Shown: positions 1 through 10,900 of the stretch, piece by piece
How the letters are laid out: each line of letters opens with the position of its first letter
Numbering within the stretch: the first letter of the stretch is position 1
Assembly: GCA_027575765.1 (NCBI GenBank)
Contig: JANBPT010000177.1
Location: 1-61,199, forward strand
Length of the DNA stretch: 61,199 nucleotides
Direction of reading: 5' to 3'
Source of the DNA: Tieghemiomyces parasiticus
Taxonomy: Eukaryota > Kickxellomycota > Dimargaritomycetes > Dimargaritales > Dimargaritaceae
Position numbers and translations under genes: made by a program
The notes under the pieces: model-generated
What the model saw: the letters and a program-made list of their open reading frames with translations, nothing else
The model's database searches: none
What the model was told of the DNA's origin: nothing

Positions 1-71
1 TCCATGGTGTAGTCGGTTATCACGTCTGTCTAACACACAGACGGTCGCCGGTTCGAATCCGGCTGGAATCA
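1..71 (+). tRNA. tRNA-Val (anticodon AAC), 5' end cut by window edge
   Basis: A cloverleaf can be folded. The anticodon stem TCTGT/ACAGA encloses loop CTAACAC with anticodon AAC, and a T-arm with GGTTCGAATCC follows. The 3' acceptor strand TGGAATC would pair with GATTCCA, of which only TCCA is inside the window, so the first three bases lie outside. Discriminator A is at 71 and is followed by a T run at 73-77 suited to Pol III termination. Confidence 0.9.
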
Positions 72-790
72 ATTTTTGATGGATTCTTGCATACTTCGCT
101 GTATTCCTGAGTAGGCTTTGACTATTGTCGTATTATGTGAGAAACTACAATATAAGTAGCAACCCAATATCCTAATGTTGTTCTCTGGAGTGGTTGGCAG
201 GGACTAAAAATATATATATACCAACCTCGTTGTAACAGATGATGTATCTAAGTCAGAAATCATATAATATTCTATAAAGAGTTATAATGGAATATATCAT
301 GTGAATAATACAACTCAACAAAAGCAAAGCAACATAGAAGAGACTATGCATTAGGTTGAGGAAGAATGAAATACACAACTTTATTTATCTTGGCTTATAA
401 TTAATGTAGTGACTATCCAGAAAAGGTCTTGTGGTTCCCACGGATAGTGAAAGGTAGCAATCATTCTGACTTCAAGGCCGTATAGCTACATATGTGTCTT
501 TGTGACCCCCCCCCTGCAATGACAATTAGAGACTATAAAACTTGCTATTTACCTATTATACACTGGCAGATGGGTCATGTTGTGGTGCTCAGCCCTAGGT
601 GGAGGTCTTTGGTTAGGCCGTACGCAACAACAGTCTGGGCCCAATGGCAAATCTGGAAGAATATGTCAACAGACGGGATTGTTTACGTGAGCATCAAAAT
701 GTAAATAGTATGGGATGGGTACAGTGTGGTTATTGATATGGAAAATAAAATAAAATAAAGTTTTACCAGATGAATCAAAAAGTAGAAAAG

Positions 791-1285
791 AGCTGGCAAG
801 CCCTTGCCTAACTGCACAGGCTCACTTTTATACTTGTGCGTCGGGAAGGATCTGCATCACCCTGCATGAGGTGTGTAACCTTAAAACTTTGATCCTAGCT
901 TTCCCCCTAAAGGGATTGGCTAGTGTTTACATTTTCCCAGTGCTGACATGCCCATCAGATACCTTCAAGAGGCAAAGCGGGTGTTGGCACCACAATGTTG
1001 TAATATGGGGACAAGGGTTGGGGTATGTGGTTGTGAATCAGGCGTATGGTAAGGTGCTAAGGAGGATAAAGGTAAAAGCCAACTGCCATTCCAAGAAGAG
1101 GAAACTGGCCCAGTATTCATTCATGCTGCAATACTATGGTAGACATTCCCTTGTGCACATAGGCTGGGTTGTTCAGAACAAAGACAGAGGCAGTTCAATG
1201 CTATCATAGTTTGGTAAGTCAATTGATTATAAGAAGCTGGGATCCCTACAGTGATCCTAAAAATGGCCTTGGTTGGTTGCTCCAT
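791..1285 (+). repeat. Dispersed repeat A, longest copy
   Basis: This unit has two partial relatives nearby. Bases from about 791 to 1020 resemble 3211-3448 in the same orientation (shared words such as GCCCTTGC, CTTAAA, CCTTCAAG and GCACCACAA). Bases from about 993 to 1285 resemble the reverse complement of 3846-4147 (shared words such as CATTCCAAGAAGAGGAAACT and AGTTTGGTAAGTCAATTG). The similarity stops sharply after TTGCTCCAT at 1285. No protein-coding capacity is recognisable and CpG is scarce. It is probably an old transposon or solo LTR; its class is unknown. Confidence 0.75.
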
Positions 1286-1623
1286 TGCAATTGTTGTGGA
1301 CCGTCATGCACAACTTAATCACCTCCAATTCCTAAGATTAGACCAGCCTTTATCACTACCAGATTAAGGCTGGAAGAGGCTTTGTCATTGACGGTTATGG
1401 TGTCGTCACCAATATTCATTTCATACTTAATATCCCGAGTCTGCCTTGAATAATAAACTTTAGACTCTCTTTGACCTCATAGCGCCGTCTGCGCTTGACT
1501 CCTGATTTATCGTCGCGCTGACTGCGCCGTTCCCCCTGACTGACTGCGAGGGCTGGCCGACTGCCACCCCTCTGCCCCTGACTTTTGATGGCTAATAGCA
1601 CGCTGACGCCACACAATGTCGCC

Positions 1624-1696
1624 GGTTCCATAGTGTAGTTGGTTATCACTCGGGATTCTGATTCCCGCGACCCGAGTTCGAGTCTCGGTGGGACCT
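1624..1696 (+). tRNA. tRNA-Gln (anticodon CTG)
   Basis: The acceptor stem GGTTCCA/TGGGACC closes with one G-T pair. The anticodon stem CGGGA/TCCCG encloses TTCTGAT, anticodon CTG. The A box (TAGTGTAGTTGG) and B box (GAGTTCGAGTCTC) are clear. The discriminator is T at 1696 and TTTT follows at 1701. About 130 bp directly upstream are unusually CpG-rich for this otherwise CpG-poor stretch. No intron. Confidence 0.95.
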
Positions 1697-2330
1697 TCAT
1701 TTTGTTGGCGAAGGTTTCTACCTATGTTATGATTATTATTGGATCCTTTGTTTTTCCATTTACTGCCAGGTGTTGGACTGATATTGCTGATTAGTTTTCC
1801 GAATATTTAGGCTAGCAAAAGAGTTTTCACTTTTTATCACCAACAACCTTTACCATGCGATAGTACAGGCAGTGTGGTATGGCTAATGTCAGGGGGGTTA
1901 ATATTAGAATACAGGAAGTAAGCCACAGAGGCTATATTGGAGCCTTGGCAGTATTTTTTCTAGTGAGGCATTATCTGCTGCCTCTTTACCTGGTGGTTGA
2001 GTCAGGATTAGGTTAAGTGGCCAGTGGAGGATCTGAAGGAGGGTGGGCCTTGTGAGTCATTACCAGGAGTGGGCTTAGTTTAGTGAGGTAGGGGGGCAAC
2101 TAGTTGTGCATAATGTAAAAGAGATGGATGGCTGGATATTGATGCATAAACATGGTGTAGGAAGCTGCTGCCTTGCAGTGCATGGTGGTACTTTGGTAGG
2201 TTTGGTGATGGTGTTCCTTTTAGGCATGACACATAGTCAGTGGGTTTGACATTCTGATATTTACTTCTAGATGGATCTCAGTGGTATGCTACAATATACC
2301 AATCTGTCTTGTACTGTCTTAAGGGCTTAT

Positions 2331-2462
2331 GTGCTGATATTAGGCCTAAGTCTAATACCATAACCAAAAGGCTATTCTACTATCACAGAATTTATGGTTC
2401 TGAAATAGTAGACTTGGACTTTACCTTGGGATACTCTAATGAGGTGGTTCCCAATCACCACA
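2331..2462 (-). repeat. Dispersed repeat B, copy 1 (inverted)
   Basis: The reverse complement of this roughly 132-bp stretch matches 5051-5185 and 60172-60306 over almost its whole length. Shared stretches include GTGGTGATTGGGAACCACC, CTATTTCAGAACCATAAA and GTATTAGACTT. The right flank (2463-3000) is GC-rich but carries only about four CpG, and reads as CA/TG-rich decayed sequence. Confidence 0.85.
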
Positions 2463-3210
2463 TGGACCCAAATGGCCCCCTATCCTTTGCACACCATGCC
2501 CTCACCTCAAACTGCACACACTAAATAGTGGTCCCCCAAGCCCACACCCTTGAGCCTCAGACACACCACCCAGTGGTGCTAGGCCAGAGATGCAGCCATG
2601 GCCGTGCCTGCCTGGCCAACCACACCACATCCCACATAGGCCTCTGGCCCAAGGGACACCCAGTCTGCCACCTAGCAATGGCCCCCAGCCACCTAATTCT
2701 GACATGGCTGATTGGAGCCACATTTGGCCCATACCTACAGTGCACACAGTGCCTAGCCCGCCTGACACCAGCCCATGCTATCCAATGCTGCAGCCTGAGC
2801 CACATACTGGCCCAAGATGCCTCCAGCTCCCCCTCCCTTGAGGCCACCACCCACCAAGCCTTCCCTACCAACCCTGCTGGCACCCCTTCCCACCAACACC
2901 ACAATATCCTAACAATGGCCCTGCGCCAAGTCTGGACTTGCTGCCAAGGCTAACAGTCCCTGTTCCACATCTAGGCACCATGCCTAGCCACCACCCCAAG
3001 CGGGTGACAACACCCCCCCATGGTTAGCTGGAACCACATTTTCTTTTCTCCACCAGAGTTTTTATTTTACTCAAAACAGGATGTACATCTAGCCCTAACC
3101 CCCACCACATGAGAGTTGCAGCATCTCATGCAATGTTAAATAAACTATCCTCCTCCTCCCACTATAGATAAATGATTAAAGGATATAAATCAATATCATA
3201 AAAGAAACCC

Positions 3211-3448
3211 AGCAACTAACTGGTGAGCCCTTGCATACCCACGCAGGCTTGCTTCTATACTCAGTTGCAGGGGAAAGATCTACATCCCCTTGCATATTGC
3301 GTGCAACCTTAAACCTTAATCCTGCCTTTCCCCTTAAAGGGGATTGGCAGTTGTTTATGCCTTTTGGGTATTGATGTGCCCATTAGATGCCTTCAAGTGA
3401 TAAAGCTGGCGTTAGCACCACAAGATGTGGATCTTAGCCTTGGGTTAT
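3211..3448 (+). repeat. Dispersed repeat A, partial copy (first half)
   Basis: Directly repeated, diverged relative of 791-1020. Both contain GAGCCCTTGC/AAGCCCTTGC, a CTTTTATACTTG/CTTCTATACTCA segment, the CCCCTTAAAGG/CCCCCTAAAGG segment and CCTTCAAG. Similarity fades after about 3448, so the second half present at 993-1285 is missing here. No open reading frame of note. Confidence 0.7.
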
Positions 3449-3845
3449 ACCATAAGTATATGAAAACAAAAATATTCCACTGAACTACGGAAGTCCTGGA
3501 TACTGCAATAAACTATAACGTACAAAATGGCACAAACAACCTATGAAAGGTTACTGGAGTTAATATAATAGACTATGCAAGTCGCAAGGTCAATGGATAA
3601 CCAAATGATATTATGTAAATAAATTTATTGAAAAGAACTCCCTTTGCCACAGTGAGTCATTGTGGCTTGACCATAGGTACTTAGGCAATCACTAAATAGC
3701 GGTACAATCTACATATGGCGTATCTAGGGTAAGTCTACTGGTCTTATTATGATCTGCCCAGTGTCCTATACACCTTGAAAATAATATTTTCTTGCCGGAA
3801 TATATATCTCATTAACTGTAGAACCTACAGACGGCTCCACATGTG

Positions 3846-4147
3846 ATGGAGCAACCAACCAAGGCCGTTTTTAGGATCACTGTAGGGATCCCAGCCTCTT
3901 ATAACCAATTGACTTACCAAACTATGATAGCATTGAACTGCCTCTGTCTTTGATCTGAACAACCCAGCCTACGTGCACAAGGGTATGTCTACAATAGTAT
4001 TGCAGCATGAATAAATACTGGGCCAGTTTCCTCTTCTTGGAATGGCAGTCGGCTTTTTACCTTTATTCTCATTGTCACCTTACCAGATGTCTGATTCCAA
4101 AACTAGTTACTCCCAACCGTTGTCTCCATATTACACACAAAAAAGTA
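3846..4147 (-). repeat. Dispersed repeat A, partial copy (second half) abutting a tRNA
   Basis: In reverse complement this matches 993-1285: the CATTCCAAGAAGAGGAAACT block, the GATCCCTACAGTGATCCTAAAAA block, and an end at ATGGAGCAACC (3846). Its other edge runs up to position 4147, directly before the first base of tRNA-Val(CAC). Such a position is typical for elements that target or are truncated at Pol III genes; the mechanism here is inferred. Confidence 0.75.
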
Positions 4148-4220
4148 GTCAGTGTGGTGTAGTTGGTTATCACGTACGCCTCACACGCGTAAGGTCTCCG
4201 GTTCGAGCCCGGACATTGAC
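4148..4220 (+). tRNA. tRNA-Val (anticodon CAC)
   Basis: Acceptor stem GTCAGTG pairs with CATTGAC (one G-T pair). The anticodon stem TACGC/GCGTA encloses CTCACAC, anticodon CAC. The B box GGTTCGAGCCC is intact and a TTTTTT run follows at 4224-4229. The gene and about 70 bp downstream are rich in CpG, in contrast to the repeats on either side. Confidence 0.95.
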
Positions 4221-5050
4221 ATATTTTTTCTCACTGGACACCCTATTTCGCCACGTCGTCATTTCATTAACGAAGGAACGCCATGAGGAGGCATGAAGTA
4301 CCTGCCAGCCATGGCCAGAAATGTACTTACTGTGACGCCCATATACGAGTCTGCATAAAAGATGCACCAGTATGTAGCCTCTTCAAGCCACCATTCACCA
4401 ATGATTGCCACCACTGGAAATGCACACTCAGCCATGAACCTGGCTGCTTAACATCCTATATCAACTCAGGACAATGTCCTCCTCCATGTTGTCATCTACT
4501 TTTTGTACTGCTTGACAGTGCATAGCACTTGCTACCTATGGGTGACCCTTCTACTCTTTACCAATAAACCCTCTCTGCCTGTCTACTTATTCAGTTGGTA
4601 CAGGTCCCTATTTGTGGGCACCACATTCCCCTTTAGAGCTGTGGTAAATAGGAATCCGTGGGGTGTTTGGTATGATAATTAAGTATGGGAAGATAATGAT
4701 AAGTTTACTGAGATGTTCTTTTGCCAGCTTATATAGCCCGCAGGGCTTAGTTATGAGACTTGGATAGCATCATGCAAGTTGTCAAGGTGGATGGTGCTTG
4801 CCTTAGTTATATGTTGGAAGAAGGTAAACTGAAACATTAGATGAATAGTGGTAGTCATGGCAAGGGTAGCTGGTAGTTAGTGACCAGGGTGTAAACAAGA
4901 AGGAAAGTAAAGTGAATATTAAGGAATGGTGAAGGGTTTGTTGAGGGTAGTGGTGTAGCTGGCTTGCCATTTTGGCTCCATGGCAGTGTGGGCAGCAGAT
5001 ATCCATATTGTGGGGTGCCTGGGTGACTACCTTGGGGAGCTTCTTGGCTA

Positions 5051-5185
5051 GTGTGGTGATTGAGAACCACCACATTAGATTACCCTAAGGTCAAGTCCAA
5101 GTCTGCTATTTCAGAACCATAAAATCTGTGATAGTAGAATAGCCTTTTGGTTATGGTATTAGACTTGGGCCTAATATTAGCACAG
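5051..5185 (+). repeat. Dispersed repeat B, copy 2
   Basis: About 90 per cent identical by eye to 60172-60306 and, in reverse complement, to 2331-2462. It starts GTGTGGTGATTG and ends CTAATATTAGCACAG. The flanks on both sides differ between copies, so the unit of about 135 bp is the mobile or conserved piece. No coding potential is seen. Confidence 0.85.
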
Positions 5186-5772
5186 TATATATATTATATG
5201 ATAGAGAATAGGATAATATATTACTCCTTGATAGACTGGTGGACCACAGGTATCCCATAGTGGCCACGAGTTGGAGTAGCAGGGGGGTTGGTAGCCAGGA
5301 TTAGAGGTGCTCTTATCACATATTAAAATGTAATACTGGATTTAAGCGGAAGCGCAAAATATGTGTCAAAGTTGGGAACAAGTTGGAGAGTTAAAAATTA
5401 AGGTTTAAACGATGTGGGCAATGGAAATGCCTTCAAAATGATAATCTCATTGAAGCATTGATTGATGTTGCATTCCCGCCTCCGCGCATCCCATGTCATA
5501 GCTTGATCCCAATCAATGATAGCCTACTTATTTGGTAGTCTGCATTATCCTGGCTTCTCGCTTTATCCATATCCATTATCCCCCTCCTTTACCTACTTCC
5601 CATATATCCTTTCGATGAGGCGTTCAGTCTTCCTGATCTTTGAACGCGTCTTCCTCATTGGCGCCGCCGCCTGTTATCCTTCTAGGACCTTCTCCTTCTC
5701 TACCCTTGCTCTGGCGCCTACCTAGCCGCCCTTCTATTCATGCCAGCGCCCGGTCCCATCACAGCCTGTCGT

Positions 5773-5866
5773 CCTGGACTCCCCTAGTCCAGGCTGACTA
5801 GTTACTTGACTGATGCTGGCCATCACTTAAGTATAAAAGACCTAACGGTCGCCATATAATAAACGA
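5773..5866 (+). promoter_or_regulatory. LTR-like core promoter 1 (hairpin, TATA box, AATAAACGA)
   Basis: An 8-bp hairpin CCTGGACT/AGTCCAGG lies at 5773-5793. TATAAAA follows at 5832-5838 and AATAAACGA at 5858-5866, 26 bp from the start of the TATA box. The same TATA to AATAAACGA arrangement recurs at 6933-6970 and 7286-7320. AATAAA could serve as a poly(A) signal in an LTR with a short R region. The surrounding 5.35-7.4 kb has normal CpG, unlike the older repeats to its left. Confidence 0.5.
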
Positions 5867-6530
5867 CAGATATATCCCAACAACGATCCCCAACTCCATT
5901 TCAAGTTTAAGCTTGTTTCTTTGTTTAAGTGCATTCAGTCTTACCACAAACGAAATGAATTATGCAGAGAATAATGTGTTTTTTATTCAAAGTAGCAAAA
6001 AGGTAGACCATTTTATAAGTGGACAAGGAGGCGACCTGATAAAATAGGTTGCCTAAAGGTTGTAGAGGTGATAGGTTAAAATAACAATATAGCAAAGTGT
6101 TGTTGGTGATAACGGTGGCTGAGGAATAAACAATATTTCAAAACAAAAAGGAACAGGACTTAATCAGGGTTGATGTCTTGTAACAATAGGTATTCTGCGA
6201 GGATCGTGAGTTACTGGTGGAGATCCAGGAACAGGCGCCTATGAAGGCGCCCTCATCACCAAAAGTAAAGCGGACCGATGTTTGACGGTCGGTCCCGCTC
6301 TCAAAAGAACCCTTAGCAAGGTATAAGGAGTTAAGGAAGGGGAAGTCGGAGCTGAGGTATCCGAATCTGCACCGCAAAGTGAAATCGGATAACTATTGAC
6401 GGAGTTATCAAACAAAGGAAACCTATGGACATGCAACAACAAACGAGCTTAGGGGAATACTGATACTAGGTTTACTTAACGGAATAGTGCTAACGGATGG
6501 CACTATGGGACAGGAATCGGGAATAAAGCT

Positions 6531-6562
6531 GCCGGGCCCTGTGTTGCATACTTGGGCCCGGC
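6531..6562. repeat. 9-bp perfect inverted repeat
   Basis: GCCGGGCCC at 6531-6539 is repeated in inverted form at 6554-6562 with a 14-nt spacer, and AT-rich TTATATAC follows directly. It lies within the LTR-like cluster. It may be a cruciform or RNA hairpin, or part of an element's regulatory end. Confidence 0.6.
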
Positions 6563-6932
6563 TTATATACTATGACTAAATATGAATGATCTACAGTTAT
6601 TGGTCGAGGGCCTGGCTAGGCCCCCGTCTCTCCCGGGCCTCTCCCAGAGGTCGTCCGGTTTCTCTTTTTAATCTTTTCTTTCGTTATGTGTATAGGCGCG
6701 GCCTATTACAACCCTTCAAAGGTAGAAGCCGTGCTCGGCTTCACAAACATGTTGTGGTTAGCTGCAGCTAATCACCAACTGGTTTCATCAACGTCGGCCG
6801 CCAGAGGACAGGAACCAAAGTCTCTGGACGCCCAGGCCGAGTTTATCAATAATCCTAGCTTCCTTTGATTGCAAAACGGAAAGCCTATTGTCTTTGTCAT
6901 AACCGGACGTCAGTTAGACGTTCGATAGCCAG

Positions 6933-6970
6933 TATAAAACTGGCCCAAGTCGGGCCCTATGAATAAACGA
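6933..6970 (+). promoter_or_regulatory. LTR-like core promoter 2
   Basis: TATAAAA at 6933-6939 sits inside a 6-bp hairpin GCCAGT/ACTGGC. A second hairpin GGCCC/GGGCC follows, and AATAAACGA is at 6962-6970, 29 bp from the TATA start. It matches the layout at 5832-5866 and 7286-7320. The sequence between the motifs is not conserved, so the motifs rather than overall similarity define the family. Confidence 0.5.
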
Positions 6971-7070
6971 CAGCTTCTATTGACCATTATTCATTTTTAT
7001 AAAATCGCACCAATTTTCCTTCTGTTTTATTTTTCTCATCACGTCTTATCTTTTTGGGACTCATCATAGT

Positions 7071-7320
7071 CCGCGCACAAGAATGTTGTGCGCGGGCCCT
7101 AAAAACCCATTTTATTACTCCCTTTATTAAGCTTTGATGAATCGATTTTACGTTCGTTTATCAGGTTCGGACAACTCTTTGACTCCGATCCTATGTGATA
7201 GATATCAGACTCGTCACTTCGTCAAAGGAACCTCAACTATCTGTTTTCCATTCTTGTTCGCTGATTAAGCTTCTTTTCTTCCAAATATAAAAGGCGTGAA
7301 CCGCGCCCTACAATAAACGA
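7071..7320 (+). promoter_or_regulatory. LTR-like core promoter 3, upstream of tRNA-Tyr
   Basis: A 10-bp perfect inverted repeat CCGCGCACAA/TTGTGCGCGG with a 5-nt loop occupies 7071-7095. TATAAAA follows at 7286-7292 and AATAAACGA at 7312-7320, 26 bp from the TATA start. The block ends about 115 bp before tRNA-Tyr. CAAGAA occurs on both sides of 7084-7421 and might be a target-site duplication, but no clean TG...CA termini are visible, so this is tentative. Confidence 0.5.
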
Positions 7321-7434
7321 TATTCTCTCTTTTCATTCTTTGACCAGATTCGACTGTTATCGTTACATCATCCTCTTTCATTACACCGTATAAAAGACGT
7401 TTAAATACGATTGTTCACATCAAGAAAAAGAAGA

Positions 7435-7519
7435 CCGAGAATAGCTCAGCTGGTAGAGCGGGAGACTGTAGTTTGGAAACGATATCTCTAGGTCCCTGGT
7501 TCAATTCCGGGTTCTCGGA
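7435..7519 (+). tRNA. tRNA-Tyr (anticodon GTA) with 12-nt intron
   Basis: Acceptor stem CCGAGAA pairs with TTCTCGG. The D-arm GCTC/GAGC is intact, and the anticodon stem GGAGA/TCTCT encloses CTGTAG. A 12-nt intron (7472-7483) sits one base 3' of the anticodon, the canonical place for nuclear tRNA introns, and tRNA-Tyr carries an intron in most fungi. The T-arm CCTGG/CCGGG and a TTTTTT terminator (7523-7528) follow. Confidence 0.93.
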
Positions 7520-7943
7520 TATTTTTTATTTCCCGCATCGATTGATTTTTGGTATTTGGTTTGTACGCTTCCACCATATGGTCCTTGATAAGTGGTTGTA
7601 GAAAGTTTCCTACTATTGTATCGAGATAGACAACAGATATGCCCTCTATCGGTCTTTATATACTGATAGTGTGATGAAGTATATTAAATATATAACAGTT
7701 TCGAAACATATTGTGTAAACAGGTGTGTGCAAAGTAAAAAAAAACGAACAGACAGGCGTGTCAATTTGAACCATGGAGCTACCCTATACCCAAGGAGCCA
7801 ATCGACAATATCGCAAGGTCCGGTCCAGTGTGCACCTAAGGCAACCAGAGAAGATCAGAGGAAAAGTGTACAAGCGAGAGAGGATGAGTTGTGGTAGAAG
7901 TAGGCTCAGGCCCTCCATTTTTAAGAACATTGCGGATGAGGAA

Positions 7944-10900
7944 CTAGAGCGTGAATTGCTGGCCAGTTGAATAAGCGTTGAACTCGTCTGTGGACCCGAC
8001 GTTACCAGCTCGCAGAACGATGGGTAGGGCCGTTCCACGTAGGTGTTCGCCCAATTCTCGGTCGCCGATGGCCGGTGCGAGACACAATAGAACTTGGCGG
8101 TTCTTCAGCTCTGTATGTGGGCTGCGCCGGTTACCAAACCACACCGTCATCCCCGGCTGGAAGTTGTCCCCGAAAATGGTGATAAGGGTGCGGGGAACAT
8201 CGGCCCCATCTTCGCGCGCCTCTACAGCGGCCGCGGGGTCCGCCCCCAATTGGGAGAGCGTCGATGTGGCTTCACCGACGGCAACCTGATTGATAATCAC
8301 CGGTGACGAAATGCCGTGAATCGGGTCAGAGGAACTGTCTTCGCCCGTGTTTTGATGCGAAGAGTGGTGATGGTGATGTTGATGCTGCTGCTGCTGTTGT
8401 TGATACGTAACTGGGTGCTGGTGCTGGTGCTGAGGTGGCGGGAACCCCAGTCCATGATTGAGACCGCTGGGGTCCGTGGCGAGAATGGACGCCTGATGCT
8501 GCGCTTGCTGGTCGCCGCCACCAATGCCGTGTAGGTCCGTGGAGAATCCCTGGTGCGGGTGGTGGTGGCCGTGGCTGGATACTTGATCATAGTGGTGGCT
8601 GTTGGCCGACGCAAAGCCGCTCGAGTCACTGCCAGCGGCAGCGCCGTTCGTACCGGGCTTGAGAGTATACTGGGCAAACTCAGTACCCACGATGGTCCAG
8701 ACAGCCGCATCGGTGGCATCCTCTACCCAGGCCGAGGCCAGGGCGCTCTGCTCGGCGTGGCCCGATCCGCGTGACACGCTACCACGCTTCTGGCCTTTGC
8801 TGGGCTTCCCGCCTGTCGGCGTAGCGGGGGCCATCATTGGGTGTGGGCTAAATGGAGGCAACCCATAGGCCATGGCTGTGGCCGGGTCCATCATCGGATG
8901 GTGTGGATGGGACATGTGTGGGTGGTGTGGGGTGGTAGGAGACATGTCGCCGTCACCAACGCGAGGGGCGGCCCCACCCACGGGTGAGCTGGGCTTCTTA
9001 CCGCCGTTACTGGCCTGGGTACCAACCACATCGCTGAGGCAGGCTAGGTAATTACCCACGTCGCCATTAGGGTATAGCGGGAGGGGTGGTAGCGGCTCGT
9101 TGGGCTTGAGTGTGGGGCGAATTTCGAAAGCCACCTTATGCAGCTGCGAGACCGGGTCGCCCGTCACCTCCCTTCCAGTGTCGTGCGGCGAATAGGCTCC
9201 GCCAGTAGCGATGCTACCCTTCTCAACCTTGCGAATGATCATGACGGGACTGACCATGCCAGTGGACAGACATTGCAGAACCACCGTTTGGTTATAGTGG
9301 ATGGGTATGAGGGTCTGGCCGCGCGGGTCGCGGGCCACATCCGGGTGGTTAAAATCAGCACGCGATGGGGGGCCGCTGACCGCGATTGCCGGGGTGGGCG
9401 GGTATCCGGGCTGGACAGGGTGCGTGGGATAGTTATCGTGGTCCCCGACGACTTTTAGCGGGTCGACCACCCAGATGATGAATGGGTCCCAGTTGTTAGT
9501 CCGGGCCACGAAGCACGTGTTCTCGCCAGGCGGGGCGGCGCTGGCGGGTTGGCTCCAGTCCGGAGGCGGGCCCCCCGCAGCGATTGAGTTGGATGCCCCG
9601 AGATACTTGGTGGACACAGTCTGCGAGCGCAGACGGTTGAAGAGCGAGATGGTAGATCCGTGGTGGATGCACAGTTCAAAGTTCTTGATACTCTGGCGCT
9701 TCTTGGACGGCTTGGAGATCACCTTAATGGACCGGGAAGGGAAGGACCCCAAGGTCTCGCCCTGCGGAGTCTGCACGTGCACGCTGACCTCTACTGTCTT
9801 GCGTTTGTCGTCGGCCTCGTTGATGTACAGGTTCTTAAATACGTTGCGCCCGGTGATCGTGGTGTCGGCGTTGGGATCGGTCGGGTTCGGTTTCAGGCCG
9901 GCCCCGACCCACTCCACCGCGACGGTCTGTGGGCTGGGGTTCTCGTTGGGGATGCTGACGGTAAGGCGCGGGGCGGTAGCGGCCAGTAGCTCCTTAGTGC
10001 TGCAGTTCACGCCTGGCGGAAGGCTGGGTAGGGACCAGTTCTTGCCCAATAGCAGCACAGTGGGTGGTGGGCACAGGAACCGTTTCTCACTACCGTACGA
10101 TTTTTGAGCCACTTTGGGTGTCATGATGAGAATGCGCTTCTCGTCATCGTCCGGGTGGAACCCTGCGGTTATGCCACCGCCCAGGGCACCCAGGGGTAGG
10201 TGGTGCAGTTCAGTGGCAGCGGCCAAGGGGTGCGCGTGGAAGGCCGGATGATGTGGGTGGGCCGGGTTATGTGGTGGGTAGGACGCCATACCGTTCATCA
10301 TGGCCATCAGGTTATTGGTCATACTACCGTCGCCCAGTGGTGTGTGTGGGGACAACGGCGCGGGCGGGAACGCTGTCAGGCTGTTCATGCGGCTGCGTAG
10401 CGGGGCCTGGAGTCCGCTGAAGGCCATGCCCATGGACATGCCGCCGTGAGAGCCCAGGGAGAGGGCGGCAGGGTCCATGGTACCGTCCATCGCGGCGCCG
10501 AAGCCAGCGTTGGGATGAGCCGGGCTGTGGAGGGCCTCCATATGGGAGAAGCCCAGATCGGAACTGTGCACCAGGCCGTTAGACTCGACGGCGGGTGACG
10601 AGAAGTTGAAGATCATGGGCGACTCCTGACCAGTCGGGGTGTGCAAGGCCTCCATGAAGCTGGGCGAGAACATGGCGGGTGTGATGGGACCTGGTGACTG
10701 ATTACTAAAATCCTGGGCCGAGTGCGGGCCGGCAGCCAGAGCCTTATCAAAGGCCAGACTGAGCGAGCGAGGCTTCTTGGCGGCCAGCCGGGTGCCGCGG
10801 TTCGCTGGCCGGTGGCTGAGGACGCGCCCCACACGCGGCGGCAGGGGCCGTGGCGCGTCGCTGCCTGGGGCGAAGCTGAGCCCACCGTGACTACCCACGC

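Noticed and set aside
1..4220. Similarity among the 5' halves of the Val and Gln tRNA genes as evidence of a recent tandem duplication
   Set aside because: Eukaryotic tRNA-Val and tRNA-Gln naturally share this D-arm region; the remainder of the genes and their flanks differ.
6138..6480. Possible gag-like remnant between LTR-like cores 1 and 2
   Set aside because: All frames are broken by stops and no zinc knuckle, protease, reverse transcriptase or integrase motif could be recognised.
9475..10107. 210-codon frame antisense to CSL, and other long antisense frames over CSL, GPCR 2 and SCAP
   Set aside because: They are shadows of GC-rich coding sequence on the other strand and lack any family feature.
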